From positions 56,751 to 120,750 of the forward strand of contig JAPMUG010000011.1 of the NCBI GenBank assembly GCA_026692725.1: a DNA stretch of 64,000 nucleotides. The letters run 5' to 3'. Source of the stretch: Ecytonucleospora hepatopenaei. Lineage: Eukaryota > Microsporidia > Enterocytozoonidae. Positions 18,118-28,565 of this stretch are shown here, in pieces. The stretch's first letter is position 1; each line of letters opens with the position of its first letter. The notes beneath the pieces were generated by a model. It was given only the letters and a program-made list of their open reading frames with translations, ran no database searches and was not told the origin of the DNA. A program made the position numbers and the translations under genes.

Positions 18118-19739
18118 TTATAATATTAATAATATTCTATATATTATATCACTTATATCATTTTCACCATATATTATAATATTATTATATAAATTCATTA
18201 ATATATCTTTATATTCTTCAATTATATTAGTATTACTGTTTATATTACTGTTATTTATATCAGTATTACTGTTATATATATTATATATTATATTATTTAT
18301 ATATTCATATAATCTCACCCACCATATAAATATATCACCATTAGTTAGGTTATATCCATTTAATAAGTATTTGGTATGACTGTGTATTATATTACCTATG
18401 TCCAATATATTACTACTATTTATATTGTTATATATATTAGTATTATTGGTATAAGATATATTAATATCTTTAAGCTTATTAAATATCAACAATGACATTC
18501 TAAGTATATTATATATATTAGTATTATTATATATATTAGTATTATTGTTTATATTAGTATTATTATATAATATATTGGTATTATTGTTTAATATACTATT
18601 ATATAATATATTATCTATTTTATTAGTTATATCATATAATTGTATATTATACCTATATAATATATTTATTTCTAATATAGTATTATTAGGTATAAAATAT
18701 TTAAGTATATTAGGATTATATTTATTACTGTTATATATAGTGTTATTATATATATTACTGTTTAATATATTATTACTGTTTATATATTATTATTTTTATT
18801 TTTATTACTGTTTAATATATTAGTATTGTTTTTATTACTGTTGTTTTTATTTAATATCTTTAATATATATTCATTAAATGATATATCATATTCTTTATAT
18901 ACTAATATATTATCATTATATATTGTATTATTATATATATTACTATTATATATTGTATTATTATATATATTATATAATATATTACATTCATATATTATAT
19001 CATTATAACATATATTATATAATATATTATATAAATATAATTTATAGTTATATATATCATTATATATATTAGTATTATATATATTATCATTATATATTGT
19101 ATTATTTATATTATATATATAATATATTATTATACCACATTCTAATATATTATTAAATAGTGTATTATTAAATATATTAGTATTATTTAATATATTAGTA
19201 TTAGTATTATTTAATATATTTCTTATATTACTATTTATATTAAATATATTACTATTTATTATATTACTATCATTACTTAATATTATATTATTATATTTAT
19301 TATATTCTATTATATCACTTATTATACCATATGATATAAATAATATAATATTATGATATATATAATTAATATATATATTATTATATGATATATTAGTATT
19401 ACTGTTTAATATATTACTATTATAATATTCTATCATTCCCTTATACTCTATTCCCTTCTTTATACTTACACACTCTTTCATTTCTATGTCATACTCCTGT
19501 AGTATTATATATAGGTCATAGAGTGATACCTTACTATCATAGAGTGATAGCATATGGGTGTAATACTTATTGATTATGTGTATGAATATAATATCATGTT
19601 TGATTATATTTATATTATTACATATATTATATGATATATTACATATATTGTTTATATTAGTATTATTACATATATTACTTATATTAGTATTATATCCTAA
19701 TAGAGTATAAAATATATTATCATATGATTCAGTATACAT
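18118..19739 (-). CDS. Asn/Ile/Tyr-rich protein of unknown function, split by a frameshift
   Basis: The N-terminal frame (19,739 to 18,780, 319 codons) starts MYTESYDNIFYTLLGYN. It includes an ordinary-composition block (HDIIFIHIINKYYTHMLSL ... IILQEYDIEMKECVSIKKG) before dissolving into Asn/Ile/Tyr tracts. From about 18,786 a second frame, shifted by one base, stays open to 18,118 and ends in another ordinary block (HTKYLLNGYNLTNGDIFIWW ... YGENDISDIIYRILLIL). The two ordered ends around a low-complexity middle suggest one gene with an indel in ATATATA at ~18,783. No family recognised. TATGGGTATAAAA lies ~215 bp upstream at 19,953. Confidence 0.5.
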
Positions 19740-20160
19740 TATATTATATATTGTAATAATGTAATATTGTATATTATATGTTGTAAATTGATGTTGTAAA
19801 ATATATTATATATTGTATTGTAAATTATATATTATATGTTGTATTATATATTATATATTATATAAATATATTGTATTGTAAATTATATATTATATATTGT
19901 TATATTGTATATTATATATTGTATTGTAAATTATATTTGGAGGGAAATATTTATGGGTATAAAATATTAAGGTTAATATAATTTATAATATAATATATAT
20001 AATATAACATATAATTTATAATTGTTTATTTATTTATATAGTTAGATATAACATATAATTTATATTATTTAATTATGTAATAGTTTATATTATAGTTATA
20101 TATATTTTATATATTTTTTAGTTATATATAAATTATTTATTTTATTTTATTTTCACCCAT
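19740..20160. other. AT-rich intergenic region with TTATATATTGTA-type repeats
   Basis: Irregular copies of ATATTGTATTGTAAATTATA fill 19,745-19,930, followed by GGAGGGAAATATTTATGGGT at 19,937-19,956, a GGG-type motif that probably serves the divergent genes. No ORF or RNA gene is seen. Confidence 0.6.
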
Positions 20161-20200
20161 AAACATCATAAACATCATAAACATCATAAACATCATAAAC
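20155..20200 (+). repeat. Short tandem repeat (ATAAACATC) directly before a start codon
   Basis: Four to five 9-bp units of the type CATAAACAT abut the ATG at 20,201, right after TTTTCACCC at 20,150. The CCC motif is therefore ~45 nt upstream, with the repeat forming the presumed 5' leader. Confidence 0.8.
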
Positions 20201-20410
20201 ATGGATGATAATGAATTTTATAATTGTTTACATAAATTAAATAATTTATATGATATTTTATTAGATACAATACATAATATAGATGATAATACTAACAATA
20301 ATATAATTGATAATAACACTAACATAGATTATTTAGATGATAATGATTTAAAATGTGCTAAACAATTTAAAAATACTATTGATGATATTTATAATATTAT
20401 AAATAAATGA
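20201..20410 (+). CDS. Small acidic Asn/Asp-rich protein, function unknown
   Basis: 69 residues: MDDNEFYNCLHKLNNLYDIL, an Asn/Asp linker, then LDDNDLKCAKQFKNTIDDIY. Two short amphipathic helices flank the linker, so it may be a small coiled-coil subunit. The CACCC motif and repeat leader upstream favour a real gene. No family recognised. Confidence 0.45.
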   Translation: MDDNEFYNCLHKLNNLYDILLDTIHNIDDNTNNNIIDNNTNIDYLDDNDLKCAKQFKNTIDDIYNIINK

Positions 20411-20545
20411 TATGTTAATAAATAAATAATATAATAAATAAATAAATAAATAAATGATATGTTAATATGTTACTAGTTTATATTATATATATAATTAAAC
20501 TATTTTAAATATTTTTTGTATGACACTCTTCTATTTTTTTAAAAA

Positions 20546-20563
20546 TTTTACTGCCCTTTATCT
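20546..20563 (+). promoter_or_regulatory. GCCC motif before eS6 start
   Basis: TTTTACTGCCCTTTATCT immediately precedes the ATG at 20,564; the CCC lies ~11 nt upstream. Confidence 0.5.
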
Positions 20564-21190
20564 ATGAAACTAAATATTGCACATCCTGCTAATGGCACTC
20601 AAAAGTGTATAGAAATGTCTACCAAGGAAGAACAGAGACTATATGGCAAGAAACTGGGGGAACAGATCAATGGCAACCTTATTGCTCCTGAATACGAAGA
20701 CTCCATTTTTGAACTTACTGGCGGTAATGACTACCAGGGCATTTGCATGGTAAAGGGACAGGATACTACAAAAAGATTGCGCCTGCTTCTTAAAAAGAAT
20801 GACACTGGTTACAGGTGCAGAAGAATTGGAGTGAGGAAGAGAAAGACAGTAAGAGGAGGTGTCGTTTCCAATGAAACACAGGTGCTTAACATGATTTTGG
20901 TAAAGGAAAACAAGCCTATAGAGGGACTGACTGATGTTGTGAAGGAAAAGTCGCACCTTCCTAAGAAAATCAGCAAATTGTGTGCACTTTTGGACATTCC
21001 ACAAGGGTCAAATATTAAGAACCACTTAAAAGAGAAGATTGAGCCAGGGCAAAAGCTACCAAAGCTTAAGGTGGTAAGGACCATAACCAAGAAGGAGATT
21101 GAAAAGAGAGAAAGTGGAAAGAAAGAGAGGAAAGCAAGAGCAGCACAGTTATTGAAGGATAAGCATGAATATGAGAAGTTATATTTATAA
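20564..21190 (+). CDS. RPS6: 40S ribosomal protein eS6
   Basis: A 208-residue eS6: MKLNIAHPANGTQKCIEM, then LGEQINGNLIAPEYEDSIFE, GGNDYQGICMVKGQ and GYRCRRIGVRKRKTVRGG, all hallmark blocks. The Lys/Arg-rich C-terminal helix is shortened and the C-terminal RRRLSS phosphorylation cluster of animals and yeast is missing, so regulation by S6 kinase is unlikely. No intron at the 5' end. The coding region is distinctly more GC-rich than its surroundings. Confidence 0.95.
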   Translation: MKLNIAHPANGTQKCIEMSTKEEQRLYGKKLGEQINGNLIAPEYEDSIFELTGGNDYQGICMVKGQDTTKRLRLLLKKNDTGYRCRRIGVRKRKTVRGGVVSNETQVLNMILVKENKPIEGLTDVVKEKSHLPKKISKLCALLDIPQGSNIKNHLKEKIEPGQKLPKLKVVRTITKKEIEKRESGKKERKARAAQLLKDKHEYEKLYL

Positions 21191-21301
21191 ATATTTGATT
21201 TAATATTTAATATAAAAAATAGTATTTAATATTTAATATAAATTATTTAATATAATATAAATAAAAATATATTTAATATATAATATAAACTATTTAATAT
21301 T

Positions 21302-22486
21302 TCATTCCTCAGTCTTATTTAAATTATATTTTTCATCAATTTTTATCATATCTTTTTCTACTTCTTTACTTAACTTTTCTAATTTAATTTCAGCTGCATT
21401 AATAAAATTATCAAATGCACAGAAAATATATTCATTAGTATTACTGTTTATATTACTGTTTAAATTACTGTTTATATTATTATTACTGTTTAAATTACTG
21501 TTTATATTATTATAATTATTACTGTTTAATATATATGCTATATAATCTATCTTATTTTCTGGTAACTCATATTCTTCTGTTATACACCTTAATATATTTG
21601 TATTATACTCACCCTTTGATAAATCATTAGTAAATTTCAACTTTCTTGTCCCTGCACATTTTACACAGCATTTATGTTTAAACATATTATTTATTTTATT
21701 ACTACTTAATAGATTATAAAGATTATTATCATTATTTAATATATTACTGTTATTATCATTTATACTATTATTTAATAAAATATTGTTATTATCATTTAAT
21801 ATATTACTGTTATTATCATTTAATATATTACTGTTGTTATTATCATTTATACTATTATTTAATATATTACTGTTATTATCATCTAATATATTGTTGTTAT
21901 TATCATCTAATATATTATTGTTGTTATTATCATCTAATAAAATATTATCATCAAATATGTCAAATGATATGCCTCCACATGTTCCACATAGCACCACCTT
22001 GAAATCCTCCTTTAGCTCCAATGCTATTCCTTTGCACTTGGAACACTCAAAATCATGCCACTTGTTGTACTTCCTTCTTACGTGCTTGTTGGTTAGGTTG
22101 TAAAATAAACACTCTGAATGCACTGCACTGGGCGTATCATTCACATCCCACTTGCTTTTTTCCATCCCACAGTATATGCACTTTGTTTGGTTGTTTATGC
22201 AGTAGAATCCTTGGATGGCAAGGTCAAAAAGGAAGTCTGTGGTGAATGCTGTGGCGAATGTTTTGGACCATGAAGAAAAAGACTCAAATCTGTTTTTAAT
22301 GCTTTTGTACTTGGAAATTTCTTCTTTTTCTTTTTCTATGTCTCTAACTGCCTTAATACTAGATTTACGTTTTTTTCTGGTGTTATTTTCATTTTCTTGT
22401 GAAATGCTATTATTAATGTTATAATTAATATTGTTTTTAATACTTTTATTAATAGTATTTTTAACATTTTTCTTTCTTTTAGGCAT
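21302..22486 (-). CDS. BIR (survivin/Bir1-type) zinc domain protein with Asn-rich insert
   Basis: A 394-residue protein. After a basic Asn-rich N-terminus (a likely nuclear signal, RKKRKSS), residues ~66-130 are a BIR domain: RFESFSSWS, LAIQGFYCINNQTKCIYCGM, W113 in SKWDVNDTP, H123. Zinc ligands C103, C106 and H123 keep canonical C-x2-C-x16-H spacing, but the fourth Cys (C126) follows H123 by three residues instead of seven. Two CxxC pairs follow (CSKC, CGTC), then a ~90-residue Asn/Ile/Asp-rich insert and a third pair (CVKC), suggesting additional zinc ribbons. BIR proteins without a RING in fungi (Bir1) act in the chromosomal passenger complex with Ipl1/Aurora; a mitotic role is the default inference. 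Confidence 0.72.
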   Translation of the reverse strand: MPKRKKNVKNTINKSIKNNINYNINNSISQENENNTRKKRKSSIKAVRDIEKEKEEISKYKSIKNRFESFSSWSKTFATAFTTDFLFDLAIQGFYCINNQTKCIYCGMEKSKWDVNDTPSAVHSECLFYNLTNKHVRRKYNKWHDFECSKCKGIALELKEDFKVVLCGTCGGISFDIFDDNILLDDNNNNNILDDNNNNILDDNNSNILNNSINDNNNSNILNDNNSNILNDNNNILLNNSINDNNSNILNNDNNLYNLLSSNKINNMFKHKCCVKCAGTRKLKFTNDLSKGEYNTNILRCITEEYELPENKIDYIAYILNSNNYNNINSNLNSNNNINSNLNSNINSNTNEYIFCAFDNFINAAEIKLEKLSKEVEKDMIKIDEKYNLNKTEE

Positions 22487-22779
22487 TTTCTAAAAATATA
22501 TTTTATAATATATTATATAATGTAAATATAAAATATAAAATATAAAATAACTGAATATATAAAGTATAAATATATAAAGTAAAACTTATAACTTATAAAT
22601 ATATGAAATGTTAGGGTTTAAAATTTATATAAATAAAATATTGTTAATAATAAAATAATAAAATATCATATTATATAAATATATATAAATATATATAAAT
22701 ATATATAAATATATATAAATATATAAGTATATAAGTATATAAGTATGTTGTGTATTGTTTTATATAATTTACTATTTGT
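22487..22779. repeat. AT-rich gap with ATATAAAT microsatellite
   Basis: From about 22,672 to 22,745 the sequence is ATAAATAT/ATATAAGT repeats. The rest is A/T-rich without features. Confidence 0.7.
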
Positions 22780-23820
22780 TTATTCTAAAAATGGCTCTAT
22801 ATCTTCCATTGTTGGTTTTAATGGTTTTGTAAAATTAGGCTCATTCACACGACTGGTAAAAAAATTATGTACAGAAAAGACACTGTTTCCTATATTTGAT
22901 AGTCTTTCCAATGTCAGTGGTATTTCGTTACATCTTGCCACATACTTTATTATGGCATTGCCTATTTTCTTTTTGTATTTTGCTACTTTACTGAGAGAGG
23001 AAAAATCAAAATGTTCTACTTGCCTTTGCATTTCTTTGTCCAGGGAAATTGACGCTTCTTCTTTTCCTTCCTCTGGTAAATAAACAATGCATAGAACATG
23101 TCTTAAGAGTCTCAGAACAAACTTTCTATTTTGTAAATATCCTGAGATACACACTGACTCAGGGCGAACGGTGCACGTAGTAAGCATTCCTGATATTTTT
23201 GCATTTGTTGTATTTTTGTATACTTTTGTGCGGCGGTTGGTGGAGAGCCAGAGGTGCGTTCTGGTCCCCACAAACTTTACCATGGTATTGGTGTAGCTGA
23301 ACATACATAAATCTGATATAAACTCAGAAAAAGTTCCTAATAAAATATTTTTACTAAAACACATTTTATTTGCCTTGGTTATCTCGACCATTGCAAGTTC
23401 CTTGGGTGATATGTTTACCTCTGATATTACATCCATAAAAACATGTCCAGAATTGCTATAGGTGGTTATTGACTGCTCGTTTACATCAATTTCATAATTT
23501 TGCATGGAAATGTTTTTTGTGCCTGGATATGAATGCATAAAATACCTATGTTTGGAAATTCCTGAAGTGTATGCAGTGTGATTTATAAGATTGTGTTTTT
23601 TGATCTTGTTTTGTTTCCCATCTGATGTAAAAGAAATTATTTTTTCAGGATCTGATCTATCAAAAAATACTGGCATTTGTATTTTATTTTTACCACGGTG
23701 CATAATTCCATTTATTAGGAAAACCCTCCCAAGGGACCAAAGAATTATAAAAACTATTAAGCATGCTAAGAATACAATGTAGCTGAAAGCAAGGAGAATT
23801 TTTCTATCTAATATTTTCAT
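22780..23820 (-). CDS. Predicted type II membrane protein, function unknown
   Basis: A 346-residue protein with a short basic N-terminus (MKILDRK), one long TM helix (about 8-31, ILLAFSYIVFLACLIVFIIL) and a ~310-residue lumenal/extracellular domain with a handful of cysteines. The domain is of ordinary composition with no low-complexity tracts, unlike its left neighbours, so it is probably under functional constraint. I recognise no glycosyltransferase DxD motif or other signature. AAGGGTGG at 23,949 (about 130 bp upstream) is the nearest GGG-type motif. Confidence 0.62.
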   Translation of the reverse strand: MKILDRKILLAFSYIVFLACLIVFIILWSLGRVFLINGIMHRGKNKIQMPVFFDRSDPEKIISFTSDGKQNKIKKHNLINHTAYTSGISKHRYFMHSYPGTKNISMQNYEIDVNEQSITTYSNSGHVFMDVISEVNISPKELAMVEITKANKMCFSKNILLGTFSEFISDLCMFSYTNTMVKFVGTRTHLWLSTNRRTKVYKNTTNAKISGMLTTCTVRPESVCISGYLQNRKFVLRLLRHVLCIVYLPEEGKEEASISLDKEMQRQVEHFDFSSLSKVAKYKKKIGNAIIKYVARCNEIPLTLERLSNIGNSVFSVHNFFTSRVNEPNFTKPLKPTMEDIEPFLE

Positions 23821-24165
23821 TTGATTAAATAATTGTATAAAAAGAAATACTATAAATAACTATAACTACAATTAAAACAACAATTATAATAAATTATGTG
23901 ACTCTATTGTATTAAAAATTACAATTATTAACTTTAATTTAATATGATAAGGGTGGTCTTAAATTAAAAATAAAAAATTAATAAAATTTATTTAACTAAT
24001 AAAAACACATTAAATTATATTTTACTGACTAACTAACGAAATATAAAATATAATATAAAATAGTACAGTATAAATATAATATAAAATATAAAATATTATT
24101 AAATATAAAATATAAAATAATACAGTAAAAAGTGACAGTAAAAAATATCAAAAATTTTTTATTTA
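23821..24165. other. 345-bp AT-rich intergenic region
   Basis: Mostly A/T with ATATAAAATATAAAAT-type repeats from 24,040 to 24,120 and GATAAGGGTGGTC at 23,946. No ORF or RNA gene visible. Confidence 0.55.
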
Positions 24166-24366
24166 CTAAAGCACTTGCTTAAGAACTATCACTTCTTCCT
24201 TTTCACTATCTCCTAAAACTGAAACATTCCGCTTTACTTTGGTTAAAATGTATTTTAAATTATTTACAGAAAATACTTCGTCTATTTTTATCTCATCTGG
24301 TAAATCATTCACATCTAAAAAGAATGGCATTTGGACACACTTGCTGCTTCTTGGTGGTTTTTGCAT
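24166..24366 (-). CDS. Small hypothetical protein (66 residues)
   Basis: From the ATG at 24,364-24,366: MQKPPRSSKCVQMPFFLDVN, then an acidic/Lys mix ending VIVLKQVL. The frame extends upstream to 24,474 without an ATG. ACTCCCTC ~10 nt before the ATG (minus strand) matches the CCC-type start motif and favours this start. No family recognised. Confidence 0.4.
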   Translation of the reverse strand: MQKPPRSSKCVQMPFFLDVNDLPDEIKIDEVFSVNNLKYILTKVKRNVSVLGDSEKEEVIVLKQVL

Positions 24367-24704
24367 TTTGTTTTGAGGGAGTAAATTTTTATATTTTTTG
24401 GAACATAAAACGCAAAATAGTTTTAGGTTGTTGTGGAAAAAGATGTTATTGATTTTGACAAATAAACAAATCAATATTTACAAATAAACAATAAGAATTA
24501 TAAATGTATTGTATATTTTATATTCTTATATAAAATTTATTGCAAAATAAATTTTAAAGGTAAAAAAATTTACCCAGGAATTTTATACATTTATACATTT
24601 ATATATTTATACATTTATACGTTTTAAATTATACATTTATATCAATACATTTTATAGTTTATACTTTTTAATTATATTGATACGTTCTAAATTATATACT
24701 TAAC

Positions 24705-26078
24705 ATGGATTCTAATAATAAAGATCTAAAAGAAAAATTGTCTGAGATAGATTTTAATAATGTTGAAATTTGTCTTAATGTTATTTTTGTAGGACACGTT
24801 GACGCAGGAAAATCCACATTGTGTGGTAGATTGCTTGTGGACTTGGGACTGATAGAAGAGAGGGTTTTAGAAAAATATAAAAAAGATGCAGCTGAATGCA
24901 ACAGAACATCATGGTATTTAAGTTGGTGCATGGATCTAAATCCAGAAGAAAGGGAAAAGGGAAAAACACAAGAAATTAGTTTGTGTTCTTTTAACTTGCC
25001 AACTTCTGAGGAACTTTATAAAAAGGGAAATGAGGAAAAGGTAAAAGACTTAGTTACAAATCCAAAGGGTGAAATAAAATATGTTAAGGTTAATGTTGTA
25101 GATTCTCCAGGACATAAATCTTTTGTTGGTGAAATGATAGATGGTGCGGCAAGGGCTGATGTTGGTGTGCTTATAGTTAGCGCCAGAACAGGGGAATTTG
25201 AAAGTGGATTTGTTAAGGGTGGACAAACAAAGGAACATTTAAGGCTACTTAAGGCATCTGGGGTAACTCAGGTCTTTGTGCTTGTTAATAAAATGGACGA
25301 GTGTGAATGGTCTGAAAAGAGATATGACGAAATAAAAAAGAAACTTGGGGTTTTTACCAAAAATTTGTTTAAAAAGGAACTTAAATATTTGCCTGTAAGC
25401 GGTTTTACAGGTGAAAATGTTGTTACGGGCGATGGAGAAAGTTTTTGCAGTGCACTAATAAAAATGTGTAAAGAACTTAAAGATGAAAGTATAAAAGGAG
25501 AAAATAAGCTTGTTTTAAATTGTTTAGAAAGAATAAAAGGAAATAATTTAAGTTATTTTATGAAATTGGAGCAAGGTAAGATTGTTAAAAATGAGGAATA
25601 TCTGCTGGTAAATAATGGTAATGTCAATTCAGTGGTAATTACAGAAATAAAAGATGAAGAAGATGTAGACGTGGAAAAACAGCTGATAAATGACGTGTAT
25701 AGAATTAAAATAAAGCCGGAAGAAGAAGTTTTGGTAGGTAGCAAAATAGTAGATAAAACACTTAAGGAATATATTTTAACAAGTAAAAATATTTTGGTAA
25801 AAGCAGGAATATATGGGGGTGGTAAAGTTATATGCAGTGGTTATAATGCAATAATGCATATGAATGGAACAAAGGTGGGAATTAAAGTGACAAAGATTTT
25901 TGATTTGGAAAGAAAGCGCATAAAAATAGCTAGGGGAAATGAAAGGGTGTTTATGGAATTAGAACTAGATGAATATATGGTGTTTAATAAGATAAAAAGA
26001 GATAAATTTAGCATAAGAGACGAAGACTTAACAGTAGGAGTTGGTGAAATAGTAAAGGTGATCAATAAGAATAAATAA
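24705..26078 (+). CDS. SUP35: Peptide chain release factor eRF3
   Basis: A 457-residue translational GTPase without the long N-terminal prion/N-domain of yeast Sup35, starting just before the G domain. It has G1 GHVDAGKST (30-38), then SWYLSWCMDLNPEEREKGKT and DSPGHKSF, and EFESGFVKGGQTKEH, which is eRF3-specific and distinguishes it from EF-1alpha and Hbs1, then NKMD. Two beta-barrel domains follow. eRF3-GTP carries eRF1 to the stop codon. The minimal N-terminus may retain only the catalytic part; a PABP-binding region is not visible. TTTACCCAGGAA lies ~130 bp upstream. Confidence 0.85.
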   Translation: MDSNNKDLKEKLSEIDFNNVEICLNVIFVGHVDAGKSTLCGRLLVDLGLIEERVLEKYKKDAAECNRTSWYLSWCMDLNPEEREKGKTQEISLCSFNLPTSEELYKKGNEEKVKDLVTNPKGEIKYVKVNVVDSPGHKSFVGEMIDGAARADVGVLIVSARTGEFESGFVKGGQTKEHLRLLKASGVTQVFVLVNKMDECEWSEKRYDEIKKKLGVFTKNLFKKELKYLPVSGFTGENVVTGDGESFCSALIKMCKELKDESIKGENKLVLNCLERIKGNNLSYFMKLEQGKIVKNEEYLLVNNGNVNSVVITEIKDEEDVDVEKQLINDVYRIKIKPEEEVLVGSKIVDKTLKEYILTSKNILVKAGIYGGGKVICSGYNAIMHMNGTKVGIKVTKIFDLERKRIKIARGNERVFMELELDEYMVFNKIKRDKFSIRDEDLTVGVGEIVKVINKNK

Positions 26079-26124
26079 AACATTTAAAAAATTATAAGAA
26101 ATAAATAAAATATTTAAACTAAAT

Positions 26125-26442
26125 TTATTTCTTAACTCTCAATGATCGTGGCACAAAACGTTTTTTTCTGTGGCATTCTGCTCTTACCTTAACAATACGT
26201 AAATGGCATGCACAACTTACACAATAATTATCAATGTTAAAAAAACTTGGTACTTCTGGCTTATTATAAATTGTTGCAAGATTTAAATCATCCATACATG
26301 CTTGTTCTATCAAAGCATTGTTTGTTGCTCTAGAAACTGCCTTGTCTTTAGGAACTAATGCACCACATTGAATGCACTGTAATGTATTTACTGAACCTCT
26401 GTTCATTTTTTGTCTTCCTCCATTTTTCCTCTTAACTGGCAT
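26125..26442 (-). CDS. RPS26: 40S ribosomal protein eS26
   Basis: 105 residues with the full eS26 signature: VKRKNGGRQKMNRG, zinc pairs CIQC and CVSCAC, SRATNNALIEQACMDDLNLA, and HLRIVKVRAECHRKKR. It binds mRNA at the 40S exit site. The start motif GCCCTATC immediately precedes the ATG on the minus strand. No intron. Confidence 0.95.
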   Translation of the reverse strand: MPVKRKNGGRQKMNRGSVNTLQCIQCGALVPKDKAVSRATNNALIEQACMDDLNLATIYNKPEVPSFFNIDNYCVSCACHLRIVKVRAECHRKKRFVPRSLRVKK

Positions 26443-26594
26443 GATAGGGCATAAAATTTTTAAAAAATATTTTTAAACAAACAGAAATATAGATTTCTAT
26501 AAAATTGAGTAAAACAACTTGTATAAAATTTTTTAGTGATAAAAATATTAATTGTTTGTCTTAAAAAAGTATGTAAAGGTTTTGCAAAAAAGAC

Positions 26595-26600
26595 AAAAAA
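26595..26600 (-). terminator. Pol III T-run terminator of tRNA-Asp
   Basis: Six T residues on the minus strand directly after the discriminator base. Confidence 0.8.
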
Positions 26601-26672
26601 CTCTCTGACCGGGAATCGAACCCGGGACGCCAGCGTGACAAGCTGAAATGCTAACCCCTACACCATCAGAGA
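26601..26672 (-). tRNA. tRNA-Asp(GUC)
   Basis: The 72-nt reverse-strand cloverleaf has acceptor stem TCTCTGA/TCAGAGA plus discriminator G. The anticodon stem is TCAGC/GCTGG with loop TTGTCAC (anticodon GTC). The T-arm is CCGGGTTCGATTCCCGG. The discriminator G and GUC anticodon fit eukaryotic tRNA-Asp. No intron. A T6 terminator follows. Confidence 0.95.
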
Positions 26673-26885
26673 TGTTATGCTTGGTCTTGTTGAATATAAT
26701 CTATTTTTGTTTGAAAAATACCAACTCTTTAATAAATTTATAGTTTAGTTTAAAATGTTTTTTAATTAGTTTTTATTTTTTAAAGTTTTAAAAGTTATTT
26801 AGATAAAAATGTTAAGGTATTTATATATATTTAATAAATATGATTTAAAATACAATAAATAAAATTATAAATAGATAAATTTATT

Positions 26886-28214
26886 TTATCTGTTATTTAG
26901 TAAATCATATATTTTAGGCAAATCTGTTTGTAATGTAAATTTTGACATTTCCTCTGGTTTATACAATTTTTCATCTATCACAATTTCCTCTTGAATAAGT
27001 TTCAAATTTTTCTTGTTTTTCTGTGGTGTTTTACAAATTACATTCTCAGGGTAAAACTGTGCTTCTTTTTCATTCATAAATTTTACATATACATCATATT
27101 TTTTCATAATACGTTGTATATGCTTTCCACTTGTTCCAATTATCTTTTTATGATGTTTAAAATCTAAGCTAAAAAGATGAAAACTTGGATATTCTAAATT
27201 TAGCATTTCTATTGCTTCCAGCATGTTAAAAATATTAGCATGTTTTAATGTGTACGTGTAATGACCCATGATATCGTTTGTGACTGTAATTTCAGTTTCT
27301 GTCTGTTTAGTAATTTTATTTATTTTTCCAAACTTTTTGCCACATAAAAATCCACTTGTCTCTGAATCTACTGTAAACACAGAAAGAAAATTAGAAGAAA
27401 TTTTATTCTCCCCTAATGTTGGATTTTTCTTACAAAACTCTTTAAGATCTTCGTGCTGTCCAACTATTGTTAGTTTTTCTCCATCACACGCAACTATGGT
27501 GTTACAAGGTTCTATGTTTTTGTATATCTTTTCACAACTTACCAATGTTTCTATTTCAATAGCATATGACCTGTAGTAAATCTCAGTAAATTTTTGATAC
27601 GCAATTTTTTGGTTGCATATTTTGCTGCAAAGAAGAAATGTTTTATACTCTCCAAATATGCAAATCGTATCATATTTTTCCAAAATATTTTTGAGTTGTT
27701 GTTTATGAGCTTTGAACATTTGAAATAGCTTTAATATATCTGTGTCTATTTCTTTAACATACTGAAAGCCGCTGCCTAAAATTTCACTTTCAAAAGGTTC
27801 AAAGAAAATTCTATTTTCTATAGTGCATAAATATTGTTGTTTTAGCATGTTTCCATGGTTGAAATTGTCTGTTTGATTGTTAAAAGCTATGAAAAATGCA
27901 AAAATATCATTCCTGTTAATTTTTATCTGAATTCCATGTGCTGTTTTTTCCATAATATTTTTTACATTTTTAATGTACATGTTAAGCTTAAGTACGTTGT
28001 ATATTTGATTAATTGGTATATGTGAAGTTTTGGGTATAGTAAAGGTAATTGTATCATTGCTGTTTTCAAAAATGGGGCGACACTGTGGGTCTTGTTTTGT
28101 TTTCGCATCAAATAAATTTGGGTCTGAAAGTTGCTGCATAGAAATGCATTCCTTCAGGTTAACCATGTTTAAAGCGTCTAAACACTCTTTGCTTTTGAAT
28201 GACATGTTTTTCAT
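26886..28214 (-). CDS. KH-domain RNA-binding protein
   Basis: 442 residues from the ATG at 28,212-28,214 (the frame opens seven codons earlier at TTG). The clearest domain is near residues 350-415: HKKIIGTSGKHIQRIMKKYD, then VICKTP, a type I KH domain with the GxxG loop as GTSG. Further degenerate KH-like units are likely in the preceding ~250 residues (for example SGFLCGKKFGKINKITKQTE, with GKKFG as a GxxG-like loop). Tandem degenerate KH units recall vigilin/Scp160 or Bicaudal-C-like proteins, but the exact orthologue is not clear. A CACC motif precedes the ATG. No membrane segment. Confidence 0.6.
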   Translation of the reverse strand: MKNMSFKSKECLDALNMVNLKECISMQQLSDPNLFDAKTKQDPQCRPIFENSNDTITFTIPKTSHIPINQIYNVLKLNMYIKNVKNIMEKTAHGIQIKINRNDIFAFFIAFNNQTDNFNHGNMLKQQYLCTIENRIFFEPFESEILGSGFQYVKEIDTDILKLFQMFKAHKQQLKNILEKYDTICIFGEYKTFLLCSKICNQKIAYQKFTEIYYRSYAIEIETLVSCEKIYKNIEPCNTIVACDGEKLTIVGQHEDLKEFCKKNPTLGENKISSNFLSVFTVDSETSGFLCGKKFGKINKITKQTETEITVTNDIMGHYTYTLKHANIFNMLEAIEMLNLEYPSFHLFSLDFKHHKKIIGTSGKHIQRIMKKYDVYVKFMNEKEAQFYPENVICKTPQKNKKNLKLIQEEIVIDEKLYKPEEMSKFTLQTDLPKIYDLLNNR

Positions 28215-28476
28215 ACAAGGTGAAAAAATATTCAAATATAAATTACACGTGTTTTATTTTTGTTTCATTTTCAAATTCTGTGTTTGGTTTTACAAATCAT
28301 TTGATTGAAATGAAAAATTAAAAACATTTGTAATAAATCAAAAATGAAAATTTTGTGCAAACAAAAGTGAAAAAATCAAATAAAATGAAAATGATATACA
28401 AACATAATAAAATCACATATTAACACGCATTGCCGATTAATAAAGAAAGTAGAAAATTTTACACCAAATTAAAAAC

Positions 28477-28482
28477 AAAAAA
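28477..28482 (-). terminator. Pol III T-run terminator of tRNA-Ser
   Basis: Six T residues on the minus strand directly after the discriminator base. Confidence 0.8.
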
Positions 28483-28565
28483 CGATGTTGGCAGGATTCG
28501 AACCTGCGCGAGAACAAGCTCATCGGCTTTCTAGACCAACTCCTTAACCACTGGGATACAACACC
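28483..28565 (-). tRNA. tRNA-Ser(AGA)
   Basis: The 83-nt reverse-strand cloverleaf has acceptor GGTGTTG pairing with CAACATC (one G-U) and discriminator G. The D-arm is TCCCAGTGGTTAAGGA. The anticodon stem is TTGGT/GCCGA with loop CTAGAAA (anticodon AGA, read IGA). A long class II variable arm around GAGC-TTGT-TCTC and T-arm GCAGGTTCGAATCCTGC follow. No intron. Confidence 0.93.
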
